From a virus: DNA of 35,014 nucleotides. This document shows, one piece after another, positions 1-8,300 of the stretch. Under the pieces are notes generated by a model. That model worked only from the letters and a program-made list of their open reading frames with translations, ran no database searches and had not been told where the DNA came from. The stretch is from positions 1 through 35,014 of IMG/VR virus record IMGVR_UViG_3300037584_003778; one strand, given 5' to 3'. Position 1 is the first letter of the stretch. Each line of letters begins with the position of its first letter. The position numbers were made by a program, and so were the translations under genes.

Positions 1-22
1 GGATAATTGCGAAGAAATATAA
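1..22 (+). CDS. 3' end of the 56-residue hypothetical protein (wraps from the right end)
   Basis: This is the tail of the gene whose intact copy lies at 34723-34893. It reads Asp-Asn-Cys-Glu-Glu-Ile-stop from base 2 to 22. It is present here only because the window is a linear cut of a circular map with overlapping ends. No separate gene should be counted. Confidence 0.8.
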
Positions 23-28
23 ACTTAT

Positions 29-102
29 AGGGTAGGTACTATGTATAGCAACGAGTTCGCACACTCGACATCTCAGTCCTTCTTAGGCTAACCTACCCTC
101 CA
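29..102 (+). ncRNA. Cloverleaf-like folded leader element, function unknown
   Basis: A perfect 9-bp outer stem (AGGGTAGGT at 29-37 with ACCTACCCT at 91-99) encloses three short hairpins. These are CTAT/ATAG at 39-48, CGAGT/ACTCG at 52-67 with loop TCGCAC, and AGTC/GGCT at 75-89 with one G-U pair. The 3' strand is followed by CCA at 100-102. The layout recalls a tRNA, but the D-arm loop has two bases, the middle loop six, and no normal T-arm precedes the acceptor strand. I therefore do not call it a tRNA. The segment is more GC-rich than its surroundings and ends just upstream of the Shine-Dalgarno AGGAGAAGT of the next gene. It could be a structured 5' leader, an mRNA processing site or a packaging/replication signal. 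The same element recurs at 34900-34973. Confidence 0.5.
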
Positions 103-115
103 TTTTAGGAGAAGT

Positions 116-340
116 ATGAAAACAAAAAAATGTCCTATGTGTAAAACACATAAAACAAAAGAAGCCTGGAGCAAAGGTGGTTGGGAACATATAACATATT
201 GTAAACCTTGCATGAAAATTCATAATGATCGCAAAAGAAGTAAACAGCATGATATAATTATGAAAGCAACTAATAATGGTGAATGCTGGTGGTTGTTGCA
301 AAGCATAAATGCTCAAAGGCATTATAGAAAGGAAAATTAA
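116..340 (+). CDS. Small zinc-finger protein
   Basis: This is a 74-residue basic protein with paired cysteines near the start (CPMC at residues 6-9) and again after about 22 residues (CKPC). The spacing of a four-cysteine zinc knuckle or ribbon is clear. Lysine and arginine residues follow the second pair, which would suit nucleic-acid binding. The ATG follows AGGAGAAGT at a normal distance, directly behind the folded leader. Its stop overlaps the start of the nuclease gene (TAATGA), so the two are probably translated together. Similar tiny zinc proteins are common in phage early operons, sometimes beside HNH nucleases. No HNH residues are seen, so the function is unassigned. Confidence 0.75.
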   Translation: MKTKKCPMCKTHKTKEAWSKGGWEHITYCKPCMKIHNDRKRSKQHDIIMKATNNGECWWLLQSINAQRHYRKEN

Positions 341-651
341 TGACATCTAAATCAAAAATAAAAGGGAATAAATTTGAGAGAGATATTGTAAAAGCAGTTG
401 AGCTACATGAAGTTAAAGCTGTGAGAAGCTGGGGCTCAAATGGTAAGGCACTTGGACCACAATATCACGAGGAAGTCGATATTTTAATTAATGATGATGT
501 TAGAGTCCAGGCTAAAGTAAGAAAAGCATTACCTAAATGGATTAGACCTACAGAAAATGTAGACATCCAGATTATAAAAGAAGATCGTGGTAAAATGTTT
601 GTAGTACAAGAATTAAATGATTGGTTAGTTAATTTAAAGGAAAATAAATGA
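340..651 (+). CDS. PD-(D/E)XK nuclease, Holliday junction resolvase-like
   Basis: The 103 residues have the order of an archaeal Hjc-like or related phage resolvase fold. KGNKFERDI near the N-terminus supplies Glu13, AVRSWGS follows at about residues 27-33, Asp47 sits in EEVDILI, and a QAK motif lies at 57-59. In the family the equivalent of E-D-(E/Q)xK binds the metal and cuts branched DNA. Here Gln replaces the usual Glu of the ExK pair, which is tolerated in some members. The likely role is resolving replication or recombination intermediates before packaging. It overlaps its neighbours at both ends by one and four bases, marking an operon. A related restriction-like or VRR-type nuclease is the main alternative. 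Confidence 0.65.
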   Translation: MTSKSKIKGNKFERDIVKAVELHEVKAVRSWGSNGKALGPQYHEEVDILINDDVRVQAKVRKALPKWIRPTENVDIQIIKEDRGKMFVVQELNDWLVNLKENK

Positions 652-1040
652 GCATAGATTGTAGTTACAATGGTTTTGAAAAAAATGGAAAAATAAAAGT
701 AAATTGTAAGTTGTGTGGTAGATTTGTGCCATTAAAATCATTTGCAAATTGCATTTCAAAAAATAATAACTTTGATGAATGTAATCATTGTATTGAAAAA
801 ATTAATGGTAGAGTAAATGGTGAAAAGGCTATGTACAAATATGAATCCATAGAAAGATTAAGGCTTTTAAAAATTGGAGAGAATATTATGGTTTATAATA
901 GAATAAGGCAAATTGTTTCATATTGGACTTGGGGTGTTAATTTTCATGGTACTTCACGAAAAAGAATTAAAGGTTCTAATAAAGAATTTAAAATAGAATC
1001 TTTAGACAAAAAAACACACAAAATAATAAGAATTAAATGA
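648..1040 (+). CDS. Hypothetical zinc-finger protein
   Basis: The 130 residues begin with a cysteine-rich half: CKLC at about residues 20-23 and CNHC at about 45-48, with a KSF stretch between them. This is the spacing of a treble-clef or ribbon zinc site found in many phage HNH-like or transcription-linked small proteins. The C-terminal half is basic and ends in KKTHKIIRIK, with no catalytic motif I can name. The start overlaps the resolvase-like gene by four bases (ATGAG), so it belongs to the same transcript. I do not recognise the family. Confidence 0.7.
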   Translation: MSIDCSYNGFEKNGKIKVNCKLCGRFVPLKSFANCISKNNNFDECNHCIEKINGRVNGEKAMYKYESIERLRLLKIGENIMVYNRIRQIVSYWTWGVNFHGTSRKRIKGSNKEFKIESLDKKTHKIIRIK

Positions 1041-1059
1041 TTGGATGTTAGAATATAAA

Positions 1060-1125
1060 AAGAGATAGGTAGTAAGGTTTTTCATTCCTTACTTTTGGTG
1101 TTTTCCCTTATGCACACTATCTCTT
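1060..1125 (+). promoter_or_regulatory. Structured leader: 9-bp outer stem with inner hairpins
   Basis: AAGAGATAG (1060-1068) pairs with CTATCTCTT (1117-1125). Inside is a perfect 7-bp hairpin, AGTAAGG (1071-1077) with CCTTACT (1087-1093), then a weaker GTGT/GCAC stem at 1098-1115. The structure stands in the roughly 100-base gap after the zinc-finger gene. It ends 16 bases before the ATG at 1141, which has GGAGA as its ribosome site. No U-tract follows, so it is not a standard terminator. The design resembles the element at 29-99, and a 5' mRNA stabiliser or processing site is my best guess. Confidence 0.5.
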
Positions 1126-1140
1126 AAAATTGGAGAAAAT

Positions 1141-1254
1141 ATGGTTTCAAGTGAATTAACAAGAGTTTGGATAACAAGTGATGGTAAAAGGTTTTTTAAA
1201 GAACAAGATGCTATTGAATACGATAAACTAAATAATATGGAGGATGAACAATGA
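1141..1254 (+). CDS. Micro-protein of 37 residues
   Basis: The ORF begins with ATG after TTGGAGAAAAT and reads MVSSELTRVWITSDGK at its start. It continues through an FFKEQDAIEYDKL segment and ends four bases inside the next gene (ATGA overlap). The TSDGKRFF...AIEYDK pattern resembles short phage proteins with a DGK(x)F...A..Y element, which are often annotated without function. Good Shine-Dalgarno spacing and coupling to the following ORF support it being real. No function can be given. Confidence 0.6.
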   Translation: MVSSELTRVWITSDGKRFFKEQDAIEYDKLNNMEDEQ

Positions 1255-1340
1255 TTTTAGGTGTTTTAATAATTATGTTAATTTGTGTTGGGTTAAGAAC
1301 ATTGATTGAATATGAAAGAATAAACAATGAATTGGATTAA
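1251..1340 (+). CDS. Single-pass membrane micro-protein
   Basis: The 29-residue ORF starts MILGVLIIMLICVGL, which is a membrane segment, then ends with a charged EYERINNELD tail. The start overlaps the preceding stop (ATGA), and GGAGG at 1240-1244 lies at the right distance. It is probably an inner-membrane peptide with a short cytoplasmic tail. Its stop overlaps another membrane micro-protein, so the three small ORFs form a tightly coupled set. The function is unknown. Confidence 0.55.
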   Translation: MILGVLIIMLICVGLRTLIEYERINNELD

Positions 1341-1446
1341 CTTTTTGGTTTATGTTGGTATGTATATTATGTCTATAGTATTTTGGTATAGTATTATTAA
1401 TTTTTTAAGTTGGGTATGTGAATGGCTAATAGTAGCGACTATTTAA
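1327..1446 (+). CDS. Membrane micro-protein, 39 residues
   Basis: The sequence is largely hydrophobic (MNWINFLVYVGMYIMSIVF, then WYSIINFLSWV) and would make one long or two short membrane passes. It overlaps the previous ORF by 14 bases and the HNH gene by 25, an overlap long enough to leave some doubt. No strong Shine-Dalgarno site is seen directly upstream, so translation would depend on coupling. If real it belongs with the preceding membrane peptide. Confidence 0.4.
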   Translation: MNWINFLVYVGMYIMSIVFWYSIINFLSWVCEWLIVATI

Positions 1447-1688
1447 AATATATAAAATCTAAAAATTGTTTAGTGTGTGGTGGCAACCCTGTTGATCCAG
1501 ATCATTTGGAACATTTACAAATGGGCGGATCGAATCCAGAAGGTATTAAAAATTTTTCATGTATACCTTTATGTAGAAAACATCACCGAGAAAGGCATGA
1601 TATAGGCAATTTTCAGTTTGAAAACAAACATTATATTAACTTATGGAAAGAAGCATTTTATTTATTGAGAGGATATTTCGCAGAATGA
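1422..1688 (+). CDS. HNH-type endonuclease (YbcO/DUF968-like)
   Basis: The 88 residues carry a full treble-clef zinc and HNH layout. C16-x2-C19 is followed by DPDHLEHL (Asp27, His28), a G-G-S-N turn, then LCRKHH and an E/H pair (Cys51, His54, His55, His59). This is the pattern of small phage and prophage nucleases such as YbcO and other HNH proteins with metal-bound beta-beta-alpha sites. The likely job is cutting phage or host DNA during replication, recombination or packaging. The gene lies away from the terminase in the linear order, but the circle puts it in the early operon next to the methyltransferase. The stop overlaps the next start. Confidence 0.75.
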   Translation: MANSSDYLKYIKSKNCLVCGGNPVDPDHLEHLQMGGSNPEGIKNFSCIPLCRKHHRERHDIGNFQFENKHYINLWKEAFYLLRGYFAE

Positions 1689-1816
1689 AGGATGAGTTTA
1701 CTGAAAGATTATTAGATGCAGCTATGGAGTTTATTATTGAGATCGATAAGGGTAAATTATTTAAAGAATTTTTAAAAGAAAGAAAGGATATAGACCTTGA
1801 AATCAAAGAAAATTAA
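1685..1816 (+). CDS. Hypothetical 43-residue protein
   Basis: The ATG overlaps the HNH stop codon (ATGA). The product is strongly helical and charged, with MKDEFTERLLDAAMEFIIEI and a C-terminus rich in Lys and Glu. It overlaps the TTG start of the methyltransferase by 20 bases. Coupled overlaps on both sides favour a real gene. There is no recognisable domain. Confidence 0.55.
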   Translation: MKDEFTERLLDAAMEFIIEIDKGKLFKEFLKERKDIDLEIKEN

Positions 1817-3098
1817 GGGACACTTAGATTTATTTAGTGGTATAGGTGGTTTTTCTTTAGCACTAGAAAGATCTGGAATAAAACCTAATTGGATTGGGTT
1901 TAGTGATATAGATAAATATGCAAATGAAACATTTCAAAGGAGATTTAAAGATGCAGAAAGACTCGATGACATTACCAATGTTCGATGCGAAGACTTGCCA
2001 AAAGACATTGACTTGCTTACTGGAGGATTCCCATGTCAAGCATTTAGCCAAGCAGGGAAGCGATTGGCTTTTGAAGACACCAGAGGGACACTCTTTTATG
2101 AAATTGTACGGATTCTCAAATATTACATTGAGATTGAAAAGCCCATCAAACATTTTGTACTCGAAAATGTTAAAGGCTTATATAGTGCAGGAAATTACAC
2201 AGCATTTAGTACAATCTATAGCTTTCTCTCCGACATTGGTTATTCCGTTGAGTGCCAACTGCTTAATAGTAAGTTCTTCGGAGTCCCACAAAACAGGGAG
2301 CGGATATATTTCGTTGGTAGATATTCTCCAAGAGGAAGTAGACCCAAAGTATTTCCTATCAGACAAAATGCAAGAGAGATTAGTAAGAATGGAGAAGTAA
2401 AGTTTACTAACTCTGATCCACGAGGTTTTGGTTGGAGAGATTTATCGCCTACTTTAGCAGCAAGAGATTACAAAGATCCAAAATGGGTTAAGTTATGTAG
2501 TGGAAAAATAGATAAAATAGCTGATTTACAGCCTGAACATCCAAGTAATAATAATGTTTATTCAAAAAATGGTATTAGCCCTACTATACCTGCAGTTGCT
2601 TATAAAAGAGGGCCGCTACCATGTGTAATAGATGAATCAGAACCTAAAATTAATAAACCCGATCAGGTAGGTAAGGTGTGTGATGGTGATGGTGGTAGAG
2701 TATTTTCTACTAATGGTACATCTTGCACTTTAAAAGCACAAGGTGGTGGATGGGGAGCAAAGACTGGTTTGTATGAAGTTGAAGATCCAAAACTTAAAAC
2801 TTATGCAATACTACCTGAATCTGAAAAACCTAAAGGTAATTATTTACCAAGAGAAAGAGTATTAGAATCAGAAAATGGTTTATCTAGAGCTTTATCTACA
2901 AACTCATCACAGCATCCATATTACAAAGCAAATGGAATAAGAAGATTAACACCAATAGAGTGTGAAAGATTACAAGGGTTTCCAGATAATTGGACTGATG
3001 GACAATCAGATACTCAAAGATATAAACAATGTGGTAATGCAATAACTGTAAATGTTGCAGAGGCTATATTTAGAAAGTTATATGAAATTCGCAGGTAA
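1797..3098 (+). CDS. DNA (cytosine-5-)-methyltransferase
   Basis: All core C5-methyltransferase motifs are visible in the 433 residues. The SAM-binding motif I is DLFSGIGGFS at 11-20. The catalytic PCQ has Cys80 in GGFPCQAFSQAGKR. ENV has Glu123, QNRERIYFVGR starts at 165, and GNAITVNVAEAI is near 413. The TTG start follows AAAGGA at 1782-1787, about nine bases away, and no better start exists. The target-recognition region between motifs VIII and IX is long and contains several look-alike units, for example LSPTLAARDY near 216 and ISPTIPAVAY near 260. This suggests duplicated recognition segments, as in multispecific phage enzymes. No cognate restriction enzyme adjoins it, so host-restriction evasion is the likely role. 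Confidence 0.95.
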   Translation: MKSKKIKGHLDLFSGIGGFSLALERSGIKPNWIGFSDIDKYANETFQRRFKDAERLDDITNVRCEDLPKDIDLLTGGFPCQAFSQAGKRLAFEDTRGTLFYEIVRILKYYIEIEKPIKHFVLENVKGLYSAGNYTAFSTIYSFLSDIGYSVECQLLNSKFFGVPQNRERIYFVGRYSPRGSRPKVFPIRQNAREISKNGEVKFTNSDPRGFGWRDLSPTLAARDYKDPKWVKLCSGKIDKIADLQPEHPSNNNVYSKNGISPTIPAVAYKRGPLPCVIDESEPKINKPDQVGKVCDGDGGRVFSTNGTSCTLKAQGGGWGAKTGLYEVEDPKLKTYAILPESEKPKGNYLPRERVLESENGLSRALSTNSSQHPYYKANGIRRLTPIECERLQGFPDNWTDGQSDTQRYKQCGNAITVNVAEAIFRKLYEIRR

Positions 3099-3432
3099 GG
3101 TAGAAAAAGGTAAATTAACACTTGATGATTTATTCGCTTTTAAGGACTATTTAAAAGAGATTGAAGGACATATTCATCTTGAAATTAAAAGTGTCGAAAA
3201 AGTACGTTCTCCACAACAAAATGCCTATTATAGAGTTATAATTAGGATATTATCTAAAGATTTAGGTTATGAAGAAGATGAAATGCATAAAGTTATCAAA
3301 GAAAAATACCAGATCAGCAGCACAAGACAATTATCTAAACCAGAGTTTACAGAACTTATTGAAGCCATAAAAAGATGGGCATCTATAGAAATGGGTATAG
3401 CACTACCTAATGCTAGGCAACCTCATCAATAG
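3082..3432 (+). CDS. NinB-like recombination-associated protein (putative)
   Basis: From the ATG at 3082 (residues MKFAGKVEKG) the product is 116 residues; an earlier in-frame ATG at 3052 lies inside the methyltransferase and is less likely. The central RSPQQNAYYRVIIRILSKDLG stretch followed by a helical segment resembles lambda NinB/Orf-type and related phage proteins that open with an RSxxQNayy motif. Such proteins help load or regulate recombinases on single-stranded DNA. The end, IALPNARQPHQ, runs 20 bases into the convergent tail gene. The family call rests on motif resemblance only. Confidence 0.55.
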   Translation: MKFAGKVEKGKLTLDDLFAFKDYLKEIEGHIHLEIKSVEKVRSPQQNAYYRVIIRILSKDLGYEEDEMHKVIKEKYQISSTRQLSKPEFTELIEAIKRWASIEMGIALPNARQPHQ

Positions 3433-4744
3433 TAACTTTTAAAGTGTAAACATTAGAAGCAACCTGTTTAACACTTAAAGTATCACCTCTAAATGTACAT
3501 ATAGCAAATTGATCAGGGTTACTATTTGTATTATCTGGTTGAAACAAGAATGGCAAACTGCCACCTAATGTCATATTCCAAACAAAATTAAAACTATTAT
3601 CTGTAAACATAGGGTTTACTCTAGCCTCATCCCAAGTAGCATCATATTCATCCATTCTGTGATCACCATCTGAAGGTATAGTACTGTTTGTTGTAGTGTT
3701 TGTTCCATTGTCTGACGATGTAAAAGGTGCTACACTAGAATTTTCATAAGCCATCCACATATCATCATCTGTGATATAACTAAATGATAAATCCCAAGTT
3801 CTTAAACCTTTTCTACCAAAACCACTTTTAGCTCTATGTTTATAATATGTTTCACCAACCTCCTCTAAGTTTCCATCACCAAAAATATCATCTACACCAG
3901 AAGGTGTTGCAGAACTTAATTCAAAAGGTGGATATTGATGTATATTGTTTTTCCAATTTGGGCTATAGTCCTTAATTCCATGCATAGTCCATTCTTGTGG
4001 TCCATCATAATAAATATTAGAAATAGTTTTGCCACCTACTGTGTTCTGTTTTTTAATTCCATCAAATCTTCTTCTCATGGTTAATTTAAGATCTGGACTA
4101 TTTGGTGCATCCCAATATTTACCAACTACCATAGCACCTAAACCCATACCTGATACATCGTTATCAATAAAATGTCCACCTAAAGTATCAAGACCTATTT
4201 TGTTTGGAAAAGTAGAGTTTTCATTTCCTTGTGTTATACTTGTTGAAAAAGAGTTCCATATACCATAAGTTTCGTCAAAAGTAAATATGCTAGTTCCATT
4301 GTGGTTAGGTTTTAATCTAGTTGCAGTATAATATGCATCACCACTAACATCTCCTGAATTTAAAACATTAACATAGTTGTTAAATCTATTTGATTTATTA
4401 GCATTATCACTACCAGCATCATATCTTTTAGCATAAAAAAGAATATCTGAATCCATAGCTGGAGATTCTCCACATAGAACGCCATAGTTGTGATTAATTA
4501 AAGCACAAAAATTTATTCCATATACTGTTCTAGATTTTACTACTCTACCTATTGAATGTAGTGTATACCATTGGCTGTTCCATGAATCTGGATGAGGTAG
4601 TTGTCTTAACCATTGAGAGGATGGATTCATATATAATAATCGCTGACCACCTACATTATTATCAAAATATTTTGCATATCCCATAGCATGAATAAAGCTC
4701 GGTATGTCTACATAAAATCTTGGTGTTAAAACTTGTTTGCTCAT
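3413..4744 (-). CDS. Putative tail or receptor-binding structural protein
   Basis: The 443-residue product is rich in Asn, Ser, Thr, Gly and aromatic residues, with low lysine and no enzyme motif. This is the composition of a beta-rich virion surface protein. It opens MSKQVLTPRFYVDIPSFIHA and includes an SGFGRKGLRTWDLSFSYI segment. It then has a stretch rich in Asn/Thr and closes with a repeat-like STYTLKVTID-type strand. It is the last gene of the long virion operon and directly follows the tail-tip genes. A distal tail or adsorption role is therefore likely. The stop overlaps the convergent NinB-like gene. Confidence 0.6.
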   Translation of the reverse strand: MSKQVLTPRFYVDIPSFIHAMGYAKYFDNNVGGQRLLYMNPSSQWLRQLPHPDSWNSQWYTLHSIGRVVKSRTVYGINFCALINHNYGVLCGESPAMDSDILFYAKRYDAGSDNANKSNRFNNYVNVLNSGDVSGDAYYTATRLKPNHNGTSIFTFDETYGIWNSFSTSITQGNENSTFPNKIGLDTLGGHFIDNDVSGMGLGAMVVGKYWDAPNSPDLKLTMRRRFDGIKKQNTVGGKTISNIYYDGPQEWTMHGIKDYSPNWKNNIHQYPPFELSSATPSGVDDIFGDGNLEEVGETYYKHRAKSGFGRKGLRTWDLSFSYITDDDMWMAYENSSVAPFTSSDNGTNTTTNSTIPSDGDHRMDEYDATWDEARVNPMFTDNSFNFVWNMTLGGSLPFLFQPDNTNSNPDQFAICTFRGDTLSVKQVASNVYTLKVTIDEVA

Positions 4745-5310
4745 TAATATCTTCCTCCACTTGAACTACGATATTCGCTTGATCTGTTTTTTCTTACATT
4801 CTTTTTTACTTTTTTTGATATTTTTTTCATGTTTACTTTAGGTAAATCATAATCAGGAAGGTTAAATTTAGTTTTATTTACTTTTCCTACATTTGTTTTT
4901 TGTGTAAAATCATCCCAATTTTTAGTTTCTAAATTTATATCACTTTGCACATTACTCCATACAGGAACTTCCATACTTGGTTTAGATATAACCATTTTTC
5001 CTTGTGGGTTTGCTGCTAAGGTTGTAGTAATTTTTAATTCACCTTTATATTCAAATAATTGCTGATTTTTTAAGGTTAAATTTTGTAAGCTAAAAATTAA
5101 TATTTTATGATTGTTACCTTGCATAATCCAACCATCTGGAAGAGTAGGTGTTATTTCTACCTTTCCCTGAAAATTAATTTCTAAACCTGATATTTCTGTT
5201 GTAGAATCTATATAACATTTTCCATCATCATATAGTATACCAACATAACCTTCTACAGGTCTATTTTTGTTGTAATCATATACTTCTTTTAATTTTTTAG
5301 CTTCTATCAT
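4744..5310 (-). CDS. Putative tail-tip accessory protein
   Basis: The 188-residue product is lysine-rich, with predicted beta strands in the first two thirds (EISGLEINFQGKVEITPTL). The C-terminal tail is strongly basic and serine-rich, running from KKISKKVKKNVRKNRSS to SSSGGRY. The start overlaps the stop of the 1219-residue tail protein by four bases (ATGA), and the stop abuts the start of the next tail gene. It therefore belongs to the distal tail module. I do not recognise the family. Confidence 0.6.
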   Translation of the reverse strand: MIEAKKLKEVYDYNKNRPVEGYVGILYDDGKCYIDSTTEISGLEINFQGKVEITPTLPDGWIMQGNNHKILIFSLQNLTLKNQQLFEYKGELKITTTLAANPQGKMVISKPSMEVPVWSNVQSDINLETKNWDDFTQKTNVGKVNKTKFNLPDYDLPKVNMKKISKKVKKNVRKNRSSEYRSSSGGRY

Positions 5311-8300
5311 TCGATTATATTATCTCCTACATCATCATCATAATTTGTTTCTCCAAGACCTGTATCTTCTGATTGTGGTATTTTGGAATCTAAATCTTCT
5401 TCCTCTTCATTGCCATCATCATCACCACTAGTTACACCCAAAATAATATTAACCAATATAATGAGATCTTGTATATTAACACCACCATCACCATTTAAAT
5501 CTATTGCTGCATATTGAGCCGAAGTAAGACCTTCAAATTCATTTACGATAGCAACTGCCACACCAACAACATCTAATACATTTATTATTCCATCTCCATT
5601 TAAATCTCCTGGTATATACGTTGGGCTTATTCCTACTTGATTAAATCTTAAAACTGTTTCCAAGTTAGCTGCTGGTAATTTCATAACTAAAACAAAATTC
5701 AAATATATTGGATATTCCCATTCATATTTTTTTTCTATAGTGATTTGTCCACCATAACCACTATCAACATCAATAAGTGCACTATTTACAAAACCTTTTG
5801 CATCTATGTTATCTCCACCATCACCATAAGTATAATCTCCCTGATTTATTGTAGTTCCTAGTATATTAATATCACCACTAGCTTTTGTTAAATATATTTC
5901 ATATTCTATATCTTCAGTTGTGTCTGTGCTAATGTATGAAGTTATACTCCTTCTGCTTATATCAGGATTTACTTCATCTACATCCCATCTTGCTCTTATA
6001 TAATCACTTGTATAATCTGTTTCTGGTCCATAAGATGGTAACATATAAGGATTAGGAATAATTAAATCAGATATAGAATCACCTGAATTATGGTCACCAA
6101 TATTTCCATGATGCAATTGTGTTAGTTCAACATTAACTTTATCTAAAGACTTATTAATTTTGTTAACTAAAAAAACAGGGTATACTAATTGTCCATTTTT
6201 TATAAATTCTTTTGTATAATCATAACCAAAAGCCAATTTATTACCTATCAGTTTATCAAACCTAACAACATCTCCAGCTTCTAAATGTAAATAATTTAAT
6301 GATAAATCTAATTTAATCATAAGGTGTTGATTAGCATACCACATCAATAATCTTCTTTGTAGTTTTTGTGCTGTTAAATCATCTCTAATATATTCAGTAA
6401 CAACCTCAAGTTTAGAATCTTCATCATCTACTTTATAATAATTAATGCCGTATTGCTGATCAGGTGTAACTTGTTGTGTTAATATGTCTAAAGTTTCATA
6501 AACTGCACCTGAATTACTTTTTATACTAAAGTCTGTTTGTTTTGTAGTTTCGTTAGAACCATAATCTATTTTGTATCTTACATTAACTTGATTTTTTACA
6601 TCTTCTAGTTTTGTTAATTCATATGCATAATATAAAATATGCTCAGTATTTATTGTTTCATAACTTTCGTAATCTGTAATATTTTGGTCTAAATAAATAA
6701 ATTTAAATTCACCTTTACTGTTAAAAGAAGGAATGTATAATGAAGATTGAAAAAGTTCATTAAATAAAGTTTTTGCTTCAATTTGTTGGTTTGAAATAGT
6801 AAAAGCATGAAGCCAATCATCATCTAAATCTTCATCTGGTAAATCAATAAATTTACTATAATCTAATTCATTATTTAATATGTGTTTTAACATATATTGT
6901 GGTTTTGTAATTGGAGCAACATTTACTCCAATTTGATCTGCTCTTCCTTTATGATTGTAATAATATTCTCTTGTACTTATATCAGTTATTAATGCATCTT
7001 GTATTAAATAAAAATTGTATAAATTTGCATTAACATGAAGTGTATTTAAATAACCATCACTATATACTTGTCCTGCTCCCCAACATATTGAGTTTTGTTG
7101 ATTTGTAGTATTAAAATCTAATAATATATTATTAAAACCATTTTCACCATTCCATTCTGTTCCTCCACCTTGACTATAATAGCTTCTTTGGTTTTTTCCT
7201 GATGTACTAGAAACAAATCTATGTTCATGATTAGGTTGTTCACAAAGAGTAAGCCATGAATCAGTATTGTAATTCCATTCCCAATCTCCACCACCAGACT
7301 CATTTACCCAATCAGTATAATAACGTGATGGACTTGGTCTTGTGTTTGCATCTAATCCTTCAGCTACCCAAAATCTTGTCATTTGTTGACATAGATGCAT
7401 ATTATTGTAACTTCCCCACACATCAGCAAGTTGAGTACCCCAAACATCGTTTTCAGAAGCCCAATTTCTTGTCATATAAAATACTTTAGTAACACAAGGA
7501 AAGTCGCCAACATTTTCTTTTAAAATCAATCTAACAAAAGCTCCATTTGGTGTTGGGAAATTTCCAGGAGCATAGCCTCTATAGGTGCAATGTAAATTTA
7601 TTCCACTATTAAGAGAATCATTTTGTAATCTTTGTACTGGATACTCTCCTGTGTCATGACCTGTTTCAAGCCAATATTGATCAATATCACCCCATGTTCC
7701 TACAGCATCTCCAGATTGATTTGCTAGACCACTTTCTAAATTAACTTTTGTCGGCTCCCACCATGAAATTGCACTACCATCAGCATCTGTTACTGCATCT
7801 TTATAAGTTTGATAATAAAGTTGATCATCATTATCAAAAGGTCCTGTGCCATGAGTTTGTACATTTATATTACTAACACCTCCATCATGAGCAGGAAGAT
7901 TACCATAAAATCCAACAAATTGTGCAGTAGTAGCTGGAAACCATATACCTGATACAGAAGAAGATGGATACACTAAAGAAAAACAACTTATTCTCTCTAA
8001 AGGTCTATAAACTCTTGCAGGTAATCCTTTTTGTCCTGTTCCAACTATATTCCCAGACTCATCTAATTGATAGCTTTCATATAAAAACATTTGTTCGTTT
8101 AAATTAAGTTGTGGTGATGTTGTGTCAGTTGCATTTTGAAATTCATATAATTTATCAGCATCATTCCATCCTTGATCTCTTGATCCAAACTTGTAAGGCT
8201 GCTCAGCAGGTACTGGCATATATCCATCACTATATACACTTAATGCTGTCTTAGTGCTTAACCAACCATTTGCTAACAAAAAATGATTTTCATCTATTGC

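Larger units (their letters stand above)
1..143. repeat. Terminal direct repeat, left copy (circle junction)
   Basis: Bases 1-143 match 34872-35014 with two mismatches, at 127 and 130 (A here, G in the right copy). Both fall in third positions of lysine codons of the first gene, so both are silent. The repeat spans the last codons of the 56-residue gene, a folded leader and the start of the first zinc-finger gene. The simplest reading is a circular or circularly permuted genome assembled with an overlap from a mixed population. A true packaged terminal repeat is possible but would normally be identical at both ends. Confidence 0.9.

Noticed and set aside
29-102. tRNA gene
   Set aside because: The ends pair and CCA follows, but the D-arm loop has two bases, the middle loop has six, and there is no normal T-arm before the acceptor strand.
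1918-2400. Alternative-frame ORF inside the methyltransferase
   Set aside because: The zero frame carries all methyltransferase motifs, and the other frame has no domain or ribosome site.
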